Source: Actinomortierella ambigua | Taxonomy: Eukaryota > Mortierellomycota > Mortierellomycetes > Mortierellales > Mortierellaceae | Reading direction: 5' to 3' | Length of the DNA stretch: 64,000 nt | Assembly (NCBI GenBank): GCA_016098155.1 | Contig: JAAAJB010000079.1 | Coordinates: 21,130-85,129, forward strand | In this document: piece by piece, positions 22,024 to 33,955 of the stretch | Layout of the letters: every line of letters starts with the position of its first letter | Numbering within the stretch: the stretch's first letter is position 1 | The notes under the pieces: generated by a model | Told to the model about the DNA's origin: nothing | The model's database searches: none | The model's input: only the letters and a program-made list of their open reading frames with translations | Translations under genes and position numbers: made by a program

Positions 22024-22393
22024 AGTGTAGATTCCTTTTTGTAGAGCATAGAAAGGATCACCCCTAAATGCATTGAATCCTTCTTTTTTTTTTTTGGCAA
22101 GATTGTTTTGTGGTGGGTGTGTTTGTCTGTGTGTGCATGTACACACGTGTGTGTGTGTGTCTGTGTGTGCGAGTGAGCCTTCCTTGTGTCCATCAGGCCT
22201 GTCCATGCTGTCCATGCCTAGAGTTTGTCAGTTGTTTGTGGGCCTGTGCTCCACCAGATCAATTGGGCCGTCACAATCACAAAAAAAAATCACGCTCAAC
22301 TTTTATTTCGTTGCCCTCCTCTCTCTTTTCACGACCATTCTCCTCCGAGACACTCCAACTCTCACTCCCCTCTCTCACCCTTTCATCACAGCC
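22024..22393. other. Intergenic region between ABC transporter and cytidylyltransferase genes
   Basis: A GT-rich microsatellite lies at about 22110-22170. The stretch from 22290 to 22393 is CT-rich and probably the 5' leader of the cytidylyltransferase mRNA. No gene is seen. Confidence 0.6.
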
Positions 22394-25251
<2,858 letters not shown>

Positions 25252-25481
25252 AGAGTACCTTTTTTTATTATCCTCGACGGGGAACACACTCAGACAGAGC
25301 GAGACAGCCAGAAAGAAACCCTTCAATATACTTGTTCATATTTTTATTGATTTTTCGTATAAGATGCTAAAAAAAAACAAAAAAAAAGAGGGGGGGGACC
25401 GCGGGGCAGCGACTTCACCGAGCGACAATCAGACGAGCGAGTTGGAGTTGGAGATGGCAGACACTCTGCATGATCTGACCA

Positions 25482-26423
25482 TCAGGGTACGGCGCCTCGA
25501 TTGGATGCTTCATACCGAGGTTTGTATTTACTGGTATTCGATGCCAAATCGCCATAAAGACAACAGAATGGAGGACACCTCTCATTATCCCGATGATCAA
25601 AAGGGAGGCTCGGCACTTCAAGACGTCTCTTCGAGATCGCAGCGTCCAACTGGTTCAATAGTGCTGTGCCTGGTGTGGATGGAAGCTGTCCAGCGAGCGA
25701 CGGCTGGCATTTGATGAGTCTCTCTGCAGTTTCTTGCAGGTGTTGGATTTGGAGGAGTAAACAATTTCGCTGGATGACCAAATATGGCGAGCAAGGAACA
25801 TGATGGCAAAACATACCCACGTCCTTCTCTGCCCACCTTGCGTAGTGGTACGAAAGCTCATACCTCCACTCATGAAAACAACAATTAGGATCTTTCAATG
25901 CTTCTTCCCATGTTCGGTTTAGTCCAAGAAATTGGTCGCATGGTTTCACGTGAGGAAATCGCGGCATTGGCTGATATGATGGTGATAGCCGTGGTTGCTG
26001 TACAAGTGTCGGTGTTGGTGCTGGATGATGCGATCTTTTGGGGGTCGGTCGCGTCATTGGACAGAAGCGTCGCTCAGCTCTTGCTGGCTTTTGGGTCATC
26101 TCGCGTGCACTCGGTGTGCTCGACTTGGACGAGGTGGAGGTGTCGATGGTGCTGAGAGCTCCGATGGCACGAGCAAGTTCGTGGATAAGTGAGGCTTCCG
26201 CAAGGCTGCTCGTCGACTCTGTCTTGGCCGAGTCGAGCGTGAGAGCGTTGACAGCGGTAGCCAGGTCGTTCATCGACATGTTGGTGGGATTGTACCTGGC
26301 AGCAGCAGCAGGGTCAAGCGTGAGAGCGGTGATGGCTGCGACCAGGTTGTTGATATGAGACGGATCCGAGGCATTGGTAACCGAGTTACTGGCCGGCGCA
26401 TTGACACAATTGACGGACGACAT
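25482..26423 (-). CDS. Uncharacterised lineage-specific protein, family copy A
   Basis: A single exon of 313 aa starts at the CAT complement 26421-26423 (MSSVNCVNAPAS); the open frame upstream is not ATG-initiated. The N-terminal 150 residues are nearly identical to copies B and C and hold three spaced repeats of a helix-like motif (LVAAITALTLD, LATAVNALTLD, LARAIGALST), followed by a basic, Pro-rich linker (TRPTPKRSHHPA). The C-terminal half starts with VKPCDQFLGLNRTWEE. It has diverged strongly from B and C and ends with a different Cys-rich tail (CPPFCC). No signal peptide, membrane segment or known domain is visible. It lies in an accessory block beside remnants, with about 370 bp of upstream sequence shared with copy B. 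Confidence 0.65.
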   Translation of the reverse strand: MSSVNCVNAPASNSVTNASDPSHINNLVAAITALTLDPAAAARYNPTNMSMNDLATAVNALTLDSAKTESTSSLAEASLIHELARAIGALSTIDTSTSSKSSTPSAREMTQKPARAERRFCPMTRPTPKRSHHPAPTPTLVQQPRLSPSYQPMPRFPHVKPCDQFLGLNRTWEEALKDPNCCFHEWRYELSYHYARWAEKDVGMFCHHVPCSPYLVIQRNCLLLQIQHLQETAERLIKCQPSLAGQLPSTPGTALLNQLDAAISKRRLEVPSLPFDHRDNERCPPFCCLYGDLASNTSKYKPRYEASNRGAVP

Positions 26424-27333
26424 TGTGTGGCAAGGGGGAAGGGTTGGGTGCTGGTTCACACGATTTATTGATACTGGAGGAAGGGGAAAAGCGGGGAGAG
26501 ATGTTCGTGTGAGTTTTTTGTTCCTCTCCTTTTGCCATGCACGTCACGTCTCTTCTATTGCGACGCATGTTTGTTTGGATATCCTGCCTAGCCAGCAGGA
26601 TCAGGAAGGTACTTCAAAGGAAGAAGGGAGAGTACGATCGTTGGGAAGAAACTGGCTGCCACCAGGTAGCTAGGGGCTCCTGACACTAGCCAAGTGTTGC
26701 AGAAAGTACTCGCTGCCCAAGGCGAGGGACACCGTTTGCCTAAGGACAGATACTACGAACACTGTGTCAGTGCAGGGAGCCTTCTTCCATCGGTTAAAGT
26801 GGGTCTACAGGAATGGTGCACTGTGGTGAGACACGGGCTCCTCAGCCAATAGGACTCCGGTCCCTCACACTATCGCAGCATTGTAAGGACAACAAACTTT
26901 GACTACACACCAGCAATCCCTCGAACACAGCCCTCTCAAACGTCGACCACACGCACGACGAACAAGGCCAGTTTATTTCCGTGACGGGATCAGAAGATGC
27001 TTGCCACGCTAAAAATGCTCCAACATTCAGCTTTAGAGCGAGTGGCAACCATGGCAACGACTACGGAGAAAGAAGGGGAGGAGGCAGCAGGCTGGACAAA
27101 ATTGGTTTCACCAAAGTCCCTACCCCAGCTAACACCCTGCACCATCGCGTCCCGAATGATCTAGAGATTTTGAGCGTGATCTATGAATCACGTCGAGTTC
27201 TCGACCCGCCTCAAGGACGTTACACGTTCCCGCTCACATCCACTCAATACAGCCCCATTGTTGGTTTGCCGGTGTTGGAACGCAGTTGGGAAGCGAGCAC
27301 AGATCAGAGTGTTTCCCTTTGACATCTCCAAAT
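26424..27333. other. Upstream region of family copy A and unassigned sequence
   Basis: The part from 26424 to about 26800 is closely repeated upstream of copy B (30628-31000), including the AGGATCAGGAAG, AACTGGCTGCCACCAGGTAG and ACTCGCTGCCCAAGGC blocks. The rest, 26800-27333, has open frames on both strands without recognisable similarity. Confidence 0.6.
26541..26547 (-). promoter_or_regulatory. CRE-like site upstream of family copy A
   Basis: ACGTCAC lies 118 bases before the ATG of copy A, in a region conserved with the promoters of copies B and C. Here the left half of the TGACGTCA palindrome is degenerate. Confidence 0.35.
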
Positions 27334-29403
27334 CTACGCTCGTCGATCTTTCATCATTCGTGGGAGCAGCTCCTTCGATGACACGGTCTGTAGATCATGT
27401 ATCAGGGTCATCACAGCAGAGGTAACAACCTTTTGACCTACAAGGCGAAAACCAACATGTACAGTCCTTTCTGGAAGCGAAGTTCATACGCGGAGAGTTG
27501 GTATCCTACTCGCAAGGGTCAAAAGGGAAAGAAAAGAATGCCCTTTAATACCCACGGTCAAAGAGACTTCAGAATGATCTTCCATCACTTTTCTTTCCGT
27601 TGTGCTTACCGAAGTACAGACAAATGATGGAGATAATGTTTCGTTGCTCCCGCAAATGTAGATCGATCGTATCTTTTGATAATGACGCCAGCGCCCATTT
27701 GTCCTCAATATAGAAACGTACCACATTGGCATCCTTAGGAGCTTTGATTTCCATGAAGCACAAATCGAAGCGCTCTTTAAGAATCGCGCCATCTCGCTTG
27801 TTTGCTTCCCTGCCGCCTTGTCACTCTCGTGACCATTGCGAAGAGCGGTTGGCCCAAGACAGGTTGTAATTCCAAGTCTGATGTGGGGAATAAAAATGAT
27901 AGGAGGGCGTCGAGTGCGCCACGAGAGTATGTGTTTTCGTTGTCCACATTGACAGAGGGCAGTGCCTCGTCAGGCAATTTTTTTTGGACCTACAGCAAAA
28001 AGGATCAACAAACTATTAGATGAATAAGCACTCCAACAATGGTGCTTAGCTTAATTGAGCTATGAACACATGCTTACAGATCCAGGAGAAGCTGCAGAAC
28101 ATCCTCTTGTTCCTCTGTCTCCATATCACGACAATGCACACGACCGGTCGATGCAAGCTCATGCGACACGTCCACGAATAGGCCTGTAATCGCCGCAGAG
28201 AGTCGCAAGACTGCAGGTTTGATCTCTGACAAGATCTTGGAATGAACCCTGTTAGACATGCCTGGCAATGCCTCTGTCGTGTCCCATATCGAGTTCGCTG
28301 ACCTACATGTAGAGCAACAAAATAACATTAGATCTTACCTAGACCCCCTTCCACCTTAATAAATGGCATCCTTCTTTCAAACTTACAGCAATAGATGCAT
28401 ATTCTTGATCAATGCTTTGTGGCGCTCATCGTTAATGAAAGGAGCTGCCTTCTCCTGTAGACGGCAAAAAGCAGCTCCAACATCGAACCCTACCGATGTA
28501 AGTGTAACAGGGCGCACCAAATCGCACATCAAGGTGAAACGGGCGCCGCCGCGTGATGAGCTCGTATTGGCCACGCTACCAGAAGCGCCTTGAGGATTAT
28601 TATTCCTCCCCACCTCGAGGCTCCTTTTCTTGTTCGTGCGACCTACACTAGTGATCTTTGCTTCTGACGTCGTGCCCTTCGGCACTGCATCTAAAAAATA
28701 CGTGCAAAAGAGATATAGTAGGGGTAAGTTCTCCAAGGAGAAAAAAAAACTACATTTGAGCCTCGAGTTCCCACACTGGATGTGATGGGAATGACAGCGC
28801 AAAGCGGCGACTCTGACCGAAATGATCGGCAATAAAATAGACTATTATCAGGTCTTGAATGGCCTCAAATGCCCTTTGAGCCAGTGCAAGGGCGACCTAT
28901 CGAGCCGACTCGCGGTGGCGAGCGGTAGAGCTCGGAGTGCTGGTCATCAACGTAGGGTACCAATTGCGATTTGTTATCAGTCTGGCATATCCACTTTTCG
29001 AGTGCCGCATGGGACGTGTCGAGACTGTCAAGCATGCCATAGGCCCGATCAGATTGTGCTGGGCAAGCCAACACAAGCTTTGCCTGGTGGGTGACGGGGA
29101 TGTGCTGAGGATCTAGAGGCGGTGCCTGATGGTCTTTATCGCATAGCACAGCAGCTTACATAGACCAGGGATGCCCATGGCGGGTATAGTGGTGTGGAAG
29201 TAAGGGAAGATACATAGCAATGGCTTCTCATAAGTGTTTCGGACCGAAAAATCGTGTGATAGAGAGAGAGAGAAGAGACGACGAACAGCTTTGGAGCAAC
29301 CCAGCTTGTACACGGATGGAGGTACGAAAAGGTTGTGGAAAGAACTTTCAGGTTGTGCGACGGGCCCTTCCTCGATTTGGGAAGGGGACCTCAAAGTCGC
29401 CAC
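27334..29403 (-). pseudogene. Decayed multi-exon gene of an uncharacterised repeated family
   Basis: On the minus strand a series of exon-like pieces can be joined. 28865-29149 and upstream open frames form a 5' part. Next is a piece ending at 28383 with KAAPFINDERHKALIKN. It joins across a GTAAGT/TAG intron (about 28307-28384) to SANSIWDTTEALPG...LLLDL, ending near 28084. After a second intron comes LPDEALPSVNVDNEN. Then come a frame change near 27780, the piece ERFDLCFMEIKAPKDANVVR, an intron, YELRFQKGLYMLVFAL, another one-base shift, and SSKELLPRMMKD ending at 27334. At least two frame breaks and an in-frame TAG suggest a pseudogene, unless further introns repair it. The DLCFMEIK segment resembles the D...ExK pattern of PD-(D/E)XK nuclease folds, but this is weak. 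Part of the 5' end recurs near 56970-57230. Confidence 0.5.
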
Positions 29404-29489
29404 ATCCGGTAGGCCAAGAGCTCAAAACGCCATCCGCGCCGTTAATGAACATGATGGAAGCGTGTCCGAGTGACGAAAGGCCCGACCGC

Positions 29490-29740
29490 TAGTCGCCCTT
29501 TGAAACACAATCGGTTTCTTCTTCCTCAAGCGGGGTGGCGTTATCGACTGCGAGCAAAAACTATATTATGGTACCCTTGACATCGCCCACGCTTGGTTCT
29601 ATTCACATCATAGGTTGCATAATATGCTCCGGCCAGCAGGGCATGGAGCCTTCATCTGACACTATCGCATTGATTGTTACTTAAGATGGTAGCTGCCTAT
29701 GTATACAGGATCTACAAGACGACGACATGTTTTACAATAA
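29490..29740. repeat. 3' flank shared by family copies B and C (left copy)
   Basis: This block, starting CCTTTGAAACACAATCGG, matches 32805-33040 beyond the stop codon of copy C. Both copies hold the GCGGGGTGG and GGATCTACAAGACGA-like segments. The duplication that produced B and C therefore included at least 180 bases of 3' flank. Confidence 0.75.
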
Positions 29741-30627
29741 TAATTATTATTGCTACCAGAGTCACCAAGCTCTGGTATCAACTCCTGCGTAGACACATGG
29801 TGGCCCCATTGATCGAAGTGTATTTTTGAGATTATATCCTCCACCTGCTTCATGAACTCAGCGCTTGGTGGTGATGGAATCCGGCCCGCGAGCAAAGGCT
29901 GGCATGCGAGAAGACGCTCCGTAGAATGTTGTAAATCCTGGAGGCTCATAAATTGCTGGGTTTGAATGCGGAGCAGCGATTGCGAACGACCTTCCCAACT
30001 GAACGCGAAGCGCAGACAGTCCTCCCCCGAGATTACTAGGTTATAGTCCAACTCATAATCCCAGTAATGTATGCAGTTATCATGAGCGATCGATACTTCC
30101 TCCCATGTTCGGTCAAGTCCACGAAATTGATCGCATGGCTTCACGACACGTATTCGCGGCAATGGCGGATATGGTGGCAGCCATGGTTCCTGTACAAATG
30201 CCGGTGGTGGTATCAGTATTGGCACTGGATGATGTGATCTTTTGGGGGTCGGTCGCGTCATTGGACAGAAGCGTCGCTCAGCCCTTGCTGGCTTTTGGGT
30301 TGTCTCGCGTGCACTCGGTGTGCTCGTCTTGGACGAGGTGGGGGTGTCGGTGGTGCTGAGAGCACCGATGGCACGAGCGAGTTCGTGGATAGGCGAGGCT
30401 TCTGCAAGGCTGCTCGTTGGCTCTGTCTTGGCCGAGTCGAGCGTGAGAGCGTTGACAACGGTAGCCAGGTCGTTCATCGACATGTTGGTGGGATTGTACC
30501 TGGCAGCAGCAGCAGGGTCAAGCGTGAGAACGGTGATGGCAGCGACAAGGTTGTTGATATGAGACGGATCCGAGGCATTGGTAACCGATTTACTGGCTGG
30601 CGCATTGACACAATTGACGGACGACAT
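29677..30627 (-). CDS. Uncharacterised lineage-specific protein, family copy B
   Basis: A single exon of 316 aa starts at the CAT complement 30625-30627 and stops at 29677. The N-terminal half has the same three LxxAIxALT-type repeats as copies A and C and the TRPTPKRSHHP linker. The C-terminal half contains CDQFRGLDRTWEEVS, a segment rich in aromatic residues, LQHSTERLLACQPLLAGR and a Cys pair near the end (YYCKTCRRL). It matches copy C through the FDQWGHHVSTQELI segment, then differs. No known domain is recognised. The intact frame, shared CRE-like site and preserved promoter argue for an active gene. Confidence 0.65.
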   Translation of the reverse strand: MSSVNCVNAPASKSVTNASDPSHINNLVAAITVLTLDPAAAARYNPTNMSMNDLATVVNALTLDSAKTEPTSSLAEASPIHELARAIGALSTTDTPTSSKTSTPSARETTQKPARAERRFCPMTRPTPKRSHHPVPILIPPPAFVQEPWLPPYPPLPRIRVVKPCDQFRGLDRTWEEVSIAHDNCIHYWDYELDYNLVISGEDCLRFAFSWEGRSQSLLRIQTQQFMSLQDLQHSTERLLACQPLLAGRIPSPPSAEFMKQVEDIISKIHFDQWGHHVSTQELIPELGDSGSNNNYYCKTCRRLVDPVYIGSYHLK

Positions 30628-31284
30628 GGTGTGGCAAGGGGGAAGGGTTGGGTGTTGGTTCACACGATTTATTGATACTGGAGGAAGGGGAAAAGCTGGG
30701 AGAGAGGTTCGTGTGAGTTTTTTTTCCCTCTCCCACATTTGTAGCATGTCACAAAGAATGACGTCACTTCTCTTCTATTGCGACGCATGTTTGTGTGGAT
30801 ATTTCCTGTAAACCTAGCCAGCAGGATCAGGAAGTTGGGAGAGTACGATCATTAGGAAGAAACTGGCTGCCACCAGGTAGCTAGGAACTCCTGACACCAG
30901 CCGAGCGTTGTCGAGAGTACTCGCTGCCCAAGGCAGGGGGACACCGTTTACCTAAGGACAGATACTACGATCACTGTGGTCAGTGCAGAGGGCCTTCTCC
31001 CCTCAGTGCGAGCGAGATGAATGGTATTAGACAGGCTGCTTTGTCAGTCGAGCCGGCAAGTTCTTGCTTTGATATGCTGGAGAGAGAGGTAGCGTTGCTC
31101 TTTTTCAGCGTTTTCCATGATGAATAGGTTTAGTGTCTGCTTGAGAGACCTCGATACGAAAAGCAAAATAAAAGAAGACTGAAGAATTACACATGTTTCA
31201 ACAAGGATAATCTAACATCAAAAGGAGCAGTTTCCACCGCCACAATAGTCACTCCAGCCCCGCAAAAAACCATGCAACTCTCAA
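30628..31284. other. Upstream region of family copy B and unassigned sequence
   Basis: 30628 to about 31000 repeats the upstream region of copy A. 31000-31284 holds no recognisable gene and leads into the nested tandem repeat. Confidence 0.6.
30759..30766 (-). promoter_or_regulatory. CRE-like palindrome upstream of family copy B
   Basis: A perfect TGACGTCA palindrome lies 132 bases before the copy B start codon. The equivalent positions of copies A and C keep ACGTCAC and GACGTCAC. Such palindromes bind ATF/CREB-type bZIP factors in fungi. Confidence 0.45.
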
Positions 31285-31890
31285 CTGATGATTGTCCGCC
31301 GTGCGCTCTTCTCCCCGCTCGACGTGGCACGGATGCATTACGGTCTCCTCAATCGACGTGACACGGATAGGTGGATTGAATGGCATCAGGTAACCACGCT
31401 GCAGCTAAAGGAGTGCAACTACGCTTCTCCCCGCGCGGCGTGGCACGGATGAAATTACAATCTCGACGATCGACGTGGAACGGGTGTGGTAGAGGTAGAC
31501 TGAATGACACCAATTAACCACGCTACAGCTAAAGGAGCCCCAGCTAACATGACAAGACCGCACCAATGAGATTTGCAGCTCATCACTGCAGCGCAGATAA
31601 GTCACGACCTTCGATCCAGAGCAACTATCCGCCATGCGCTCTTCTCCCCGCTCGACGTGGCACGGATGACAATATGGTCTTCTCAATCGACGTGACACGG
31701 ATGGATGGATTGAATGGCATCAGGTAACCACGCTGCAGCTAAAGGAGTGCAACTACGCTTCTCCCCGCGCGGCGTGGCACGGATGAAATTACAATCTCGA
31801 CGATCGACGTGGAACGGATGTGGTAGAGGTAGATTGGATGACACCAATTAACCACGCTACAGCTAAAGGAGCTCCAGCTAACATGGCAAG
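31285..31890. repeat. Nested tandem repeat with eight CGTGRMACGG motifs
   Basis: Two direct copies of a block of about 265 bp lie 334 bp apart. Each block holds two related sub-units of about 117 bp that begin CTTCTCCCCGCKCGRCGTGG and end in CCACGCTRCAGCTAAAGGAG. Each sub-unit carries two copies of CGTGRMACGG, at 31323, 31357, 31439, 31474, 31656, 31691, 31773 and 31808. The spacing within each block is 34-35, 82-83 and 35 bases. No open frame is conserved across the copies. Confidence 0.9.
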
Positions 31891-32362
31891 ACTTGTTTCT
31901 GCCTCTCAGGTTCGCATCTTCATCACCTTAAAGTGTGAGGATAAATAGTGGCGTGGGATAGATGGATGTGGAGAGGATACTCATCGTCAAAGTGTCAGAG
32001 CGATAAGAAACATAAATTTGAAGGGTGGAAGGGCCACTGAGGCCTGCGGGGTTTGGCATAGACAAGAGAAGGGAGGCGAGAATGGGCAAACACAATGTAA
32101 GATTGCAGCAATCGAGAGCGTTTCTATGATGGACAGGTGCTCACGAAGTGAGGTCCATTCGGTCACATGACCGAGACTGAGAAATCAGATCCCACGCGTT
32201 GGGGGGGGGGGCAATCCAGGCGCCCTCCAAGGTGGAAAACGACTCTGGAAACACCACTTCACCACAGCACGAAAGCATATTGGCAAGGTCTTTCTTTCAC
32301 TGGACTTCGAGAAGCGATCCTCCTTTGTGTTGTACATGCACGAAAGTGGCTGGGAAGTGCTC
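31891..32362. other. Unassigned sequence
   Basis: No gene, repeat or signal is recognised except a G-run at 32202-32211. Short open frames on both strands lack similarity to known proteins. Confidence 0.4.
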
Positions 32363-32623
32363 CTATGTGACACCGTGGCTGATGTTGCCATCTCCGCCGC
32401 ATGCCAGCTGCAAGACGTGGTTGTCACCATAGACAGTAACCTTCTCGTGTACAGCACCGTCAAGACCCTGTATCGTCCCTGCGGTAAATCGCACTACCTG
32501 GTCTAAAAGCCCTCTGTCCTTGCAGCGATCCACCTCTCGCAGAAGCAGCTGCTTGTCCTTGGCATCGCCTCGAAAAACGATTAAAACTACAACAGTTCCA
32601 GGTTCGGCGTTCTTTCGAACCAT
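32363..32623 (-). CDS. Hypothetical small protein, 86 aa, possibly a remnant
   Basis: The frame from ATG 32623 to stop 32363 has balanced protein-like composition (MVRKNAEPGTVVVLIVFRG, then KQLLLREVDRCKDRGLLDQ and VYGDNHVLQLACGGDGN), unlike the low-complexity shadows around it. I recognise no family. No TATA or clear intron is seen. It may be the surviving exon of a decayed gene in this accessory block. Confidence 0.3.
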   Translation of the reverse strand: MVRKNAEPGTVVVLIVFRGDAKDKQLLLREVDRCKDRGLLDQVVRFTAGTIQGLDGAVHEKVTVYGDNHVLQLACGGDGNISHGVT

Positions 32624-33040
32624 GCCTTGGTGAAAGAGATTGACGATGATGGTGGTGAGAGAGCTCTTTATTATTTATGAAAGAAATTTATTGGCATCAC
32701 CGTTTGTTCTTTGGAAAAAAAAAAGCTATGAGGCTCGCAAACCGATCAAAGCAAGCAAAGAGTAAGGAGTACGATGTTCATACCAAAGATTAAGGGCTTA
32801 GCGTTCACCCTTTGAAACACAATCGGTTTCTTCTTCCTCATGCGGGGTGGTGTTATCAACTGCGAGTAAAGATTGTATGAAAACACCCTTGACATTGCCC
32901 AAAAGTTCACCCTCGGTTCTATTCTCGTCATAAATTATACAATATATATTCTGGCCACCAGGGCACGGCCCCTTCATCTGACTTCTCTCGCTAACTTCAG
33001 ATGGTCGCCTCATAAAAGATCTACAAGACGAAGACATGTT
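32624..33040. other. 3' flank of family copy C
   Basis: 32805-33040 is the right copy of the block described at 29490-29740. On the minus strand an open frame (32798-33037, starting MSSSCRSFMRRPSEVS) runs through it. Because the matching block after copy B is interrupted by stops, this is either an extra 3' exon kept only in copy C or chance. Confidence 0.5.
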
Positions 33041-33955
33041 TTACAAAAAAAAATGTGTTTTACAATAGAAATATGTTTTGGTGCAGCGATGTTGTATCAA
33101 CTCCTGCGTAGATACATGGTGGCCCCATTGATCAAAGTGTCTTTTTGACATCATATCCTCCACCTGCTTCATTAACTCTGTGCCTGGTGGTGATGGAGTC
33201 CGACCCGCGAGCAAAGGCTGGCATGCGACAAGACGCTCCGTAGAATGTTGTAAATTCTGGAGGTACATAAATTGCCGGAATAGAGAGCGGAGTAGCGAAT
33301 CACCATCCCAACCTAACGCGAAACGCAGACCATGCTCCCCCGCGATTGCTAGGTCATAGTAACACCTATACTCCCAGTAATGTCTACAGTTATAATGAGT
33401 GTTCGACACTTCCTCCCATGTTCGGTTTAGTCCACGAAATTGATCGCATGGCTTCGCGTGAAGCATTTGCAGCAATGGCGGAAATGATGGTGACAGCCAT
33501 GGTTGCTGGTCAAGTGTCGATGGTGGTATCGGTGGTGGTATCGGTGTTGGCGCTGGATGATGCGATCTTCTGGGGGTCGGTCGCGTCATTGGACAGAAGC
33601 GTCGCTCAGCCCTTGCTGGCTTTTGGGTCATCTCGCGTGCACTCGGTGTGCTCGTCTTGGACGAGGTGGGGGTGTCGGTGGTGCTTAGAGCTCCAATGGC
33701 GCGAGCGAGTTCGTGGATAGGCGAGGCTTCTGCAAGGCTGCTCGTCGGCTCTGTCTTAGCCGAGTCGAGCGTGAGAGCGTTGACAGCGGTAGCCAGGTCG
33801 TTCATCGACATGTTGGTGGGATTGTACCTGGCAGCAGCAGCAGGGTCAAGCGTGAGAGCGGTGATGGCTGCGACCAGGTTGTTGATATGAGACGGATCCG
33901 AGGCATTGGTAACCGAGTTACTGGCCGGCGCATTGACACAATTGACGGAGGACAT
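33041..33955 (-). CDS. Uncharacterised lineage-specific protein, family copy C
   Basis: A single exon of 304 aa starts at the CAT complement 33953-33955 and stops at 33041. N-terminal repeats and the linker match A and B. The middle has an added IPPPIPPST stretch. The C-terminal half follows B (CDQFRGLNRTWEEVS, LQHSTERLVACQPLLAGR, FDQWGHHVSTQELI) but ends early in a T-run as THFFL. A short local duplication of the TGTAAAACA-like sequence at the end has changed the reading frame relative to B, so the natural C-terminus may be truncated or continue through splicing into 32798-33037. Confidence 0.62.
   Translation of the reverse strand: MSSVNCVNAPASNSVTNASDPSHINNLVAAITALTLDPAAAARYNPTNMSMNDLATAVNALTLDSAKTEPTSSLAEASPIHELARAIGALSTTDTPTSSKTSTPSAREMTQKPARAERRFCPMTRPTPRRSHHPAPTPIPPPIPPSTLDQQPWLSPSFPPLLQMLHAKPCDQFRGLNRTWEEVSNTHYNCRHYWEYRCYYDLAIAGEHGLRFALGWDGDSLLRSLFRQFMYLQNLQHSTERLVACQPLLAGRTPSPPGTELMKQVEDMMSKRHFDQWGHHVSTQELIQHRCTKTYFYCKTHFFL

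Noticed and set aside
31285..31890. Direct repeats considered as a CRISPR array
   Set aside because: The units are 117 and 334 bp with no short identical repeats and unique spacers, and the genome is eukaryotic.
32798..33037. Minus-strand 79-codon frame after family copy C as a separate gene
   Set aside because: The matching block after copy B is broken by stops; at most it is a 3' exon of copy C, so it is described with the flank only.
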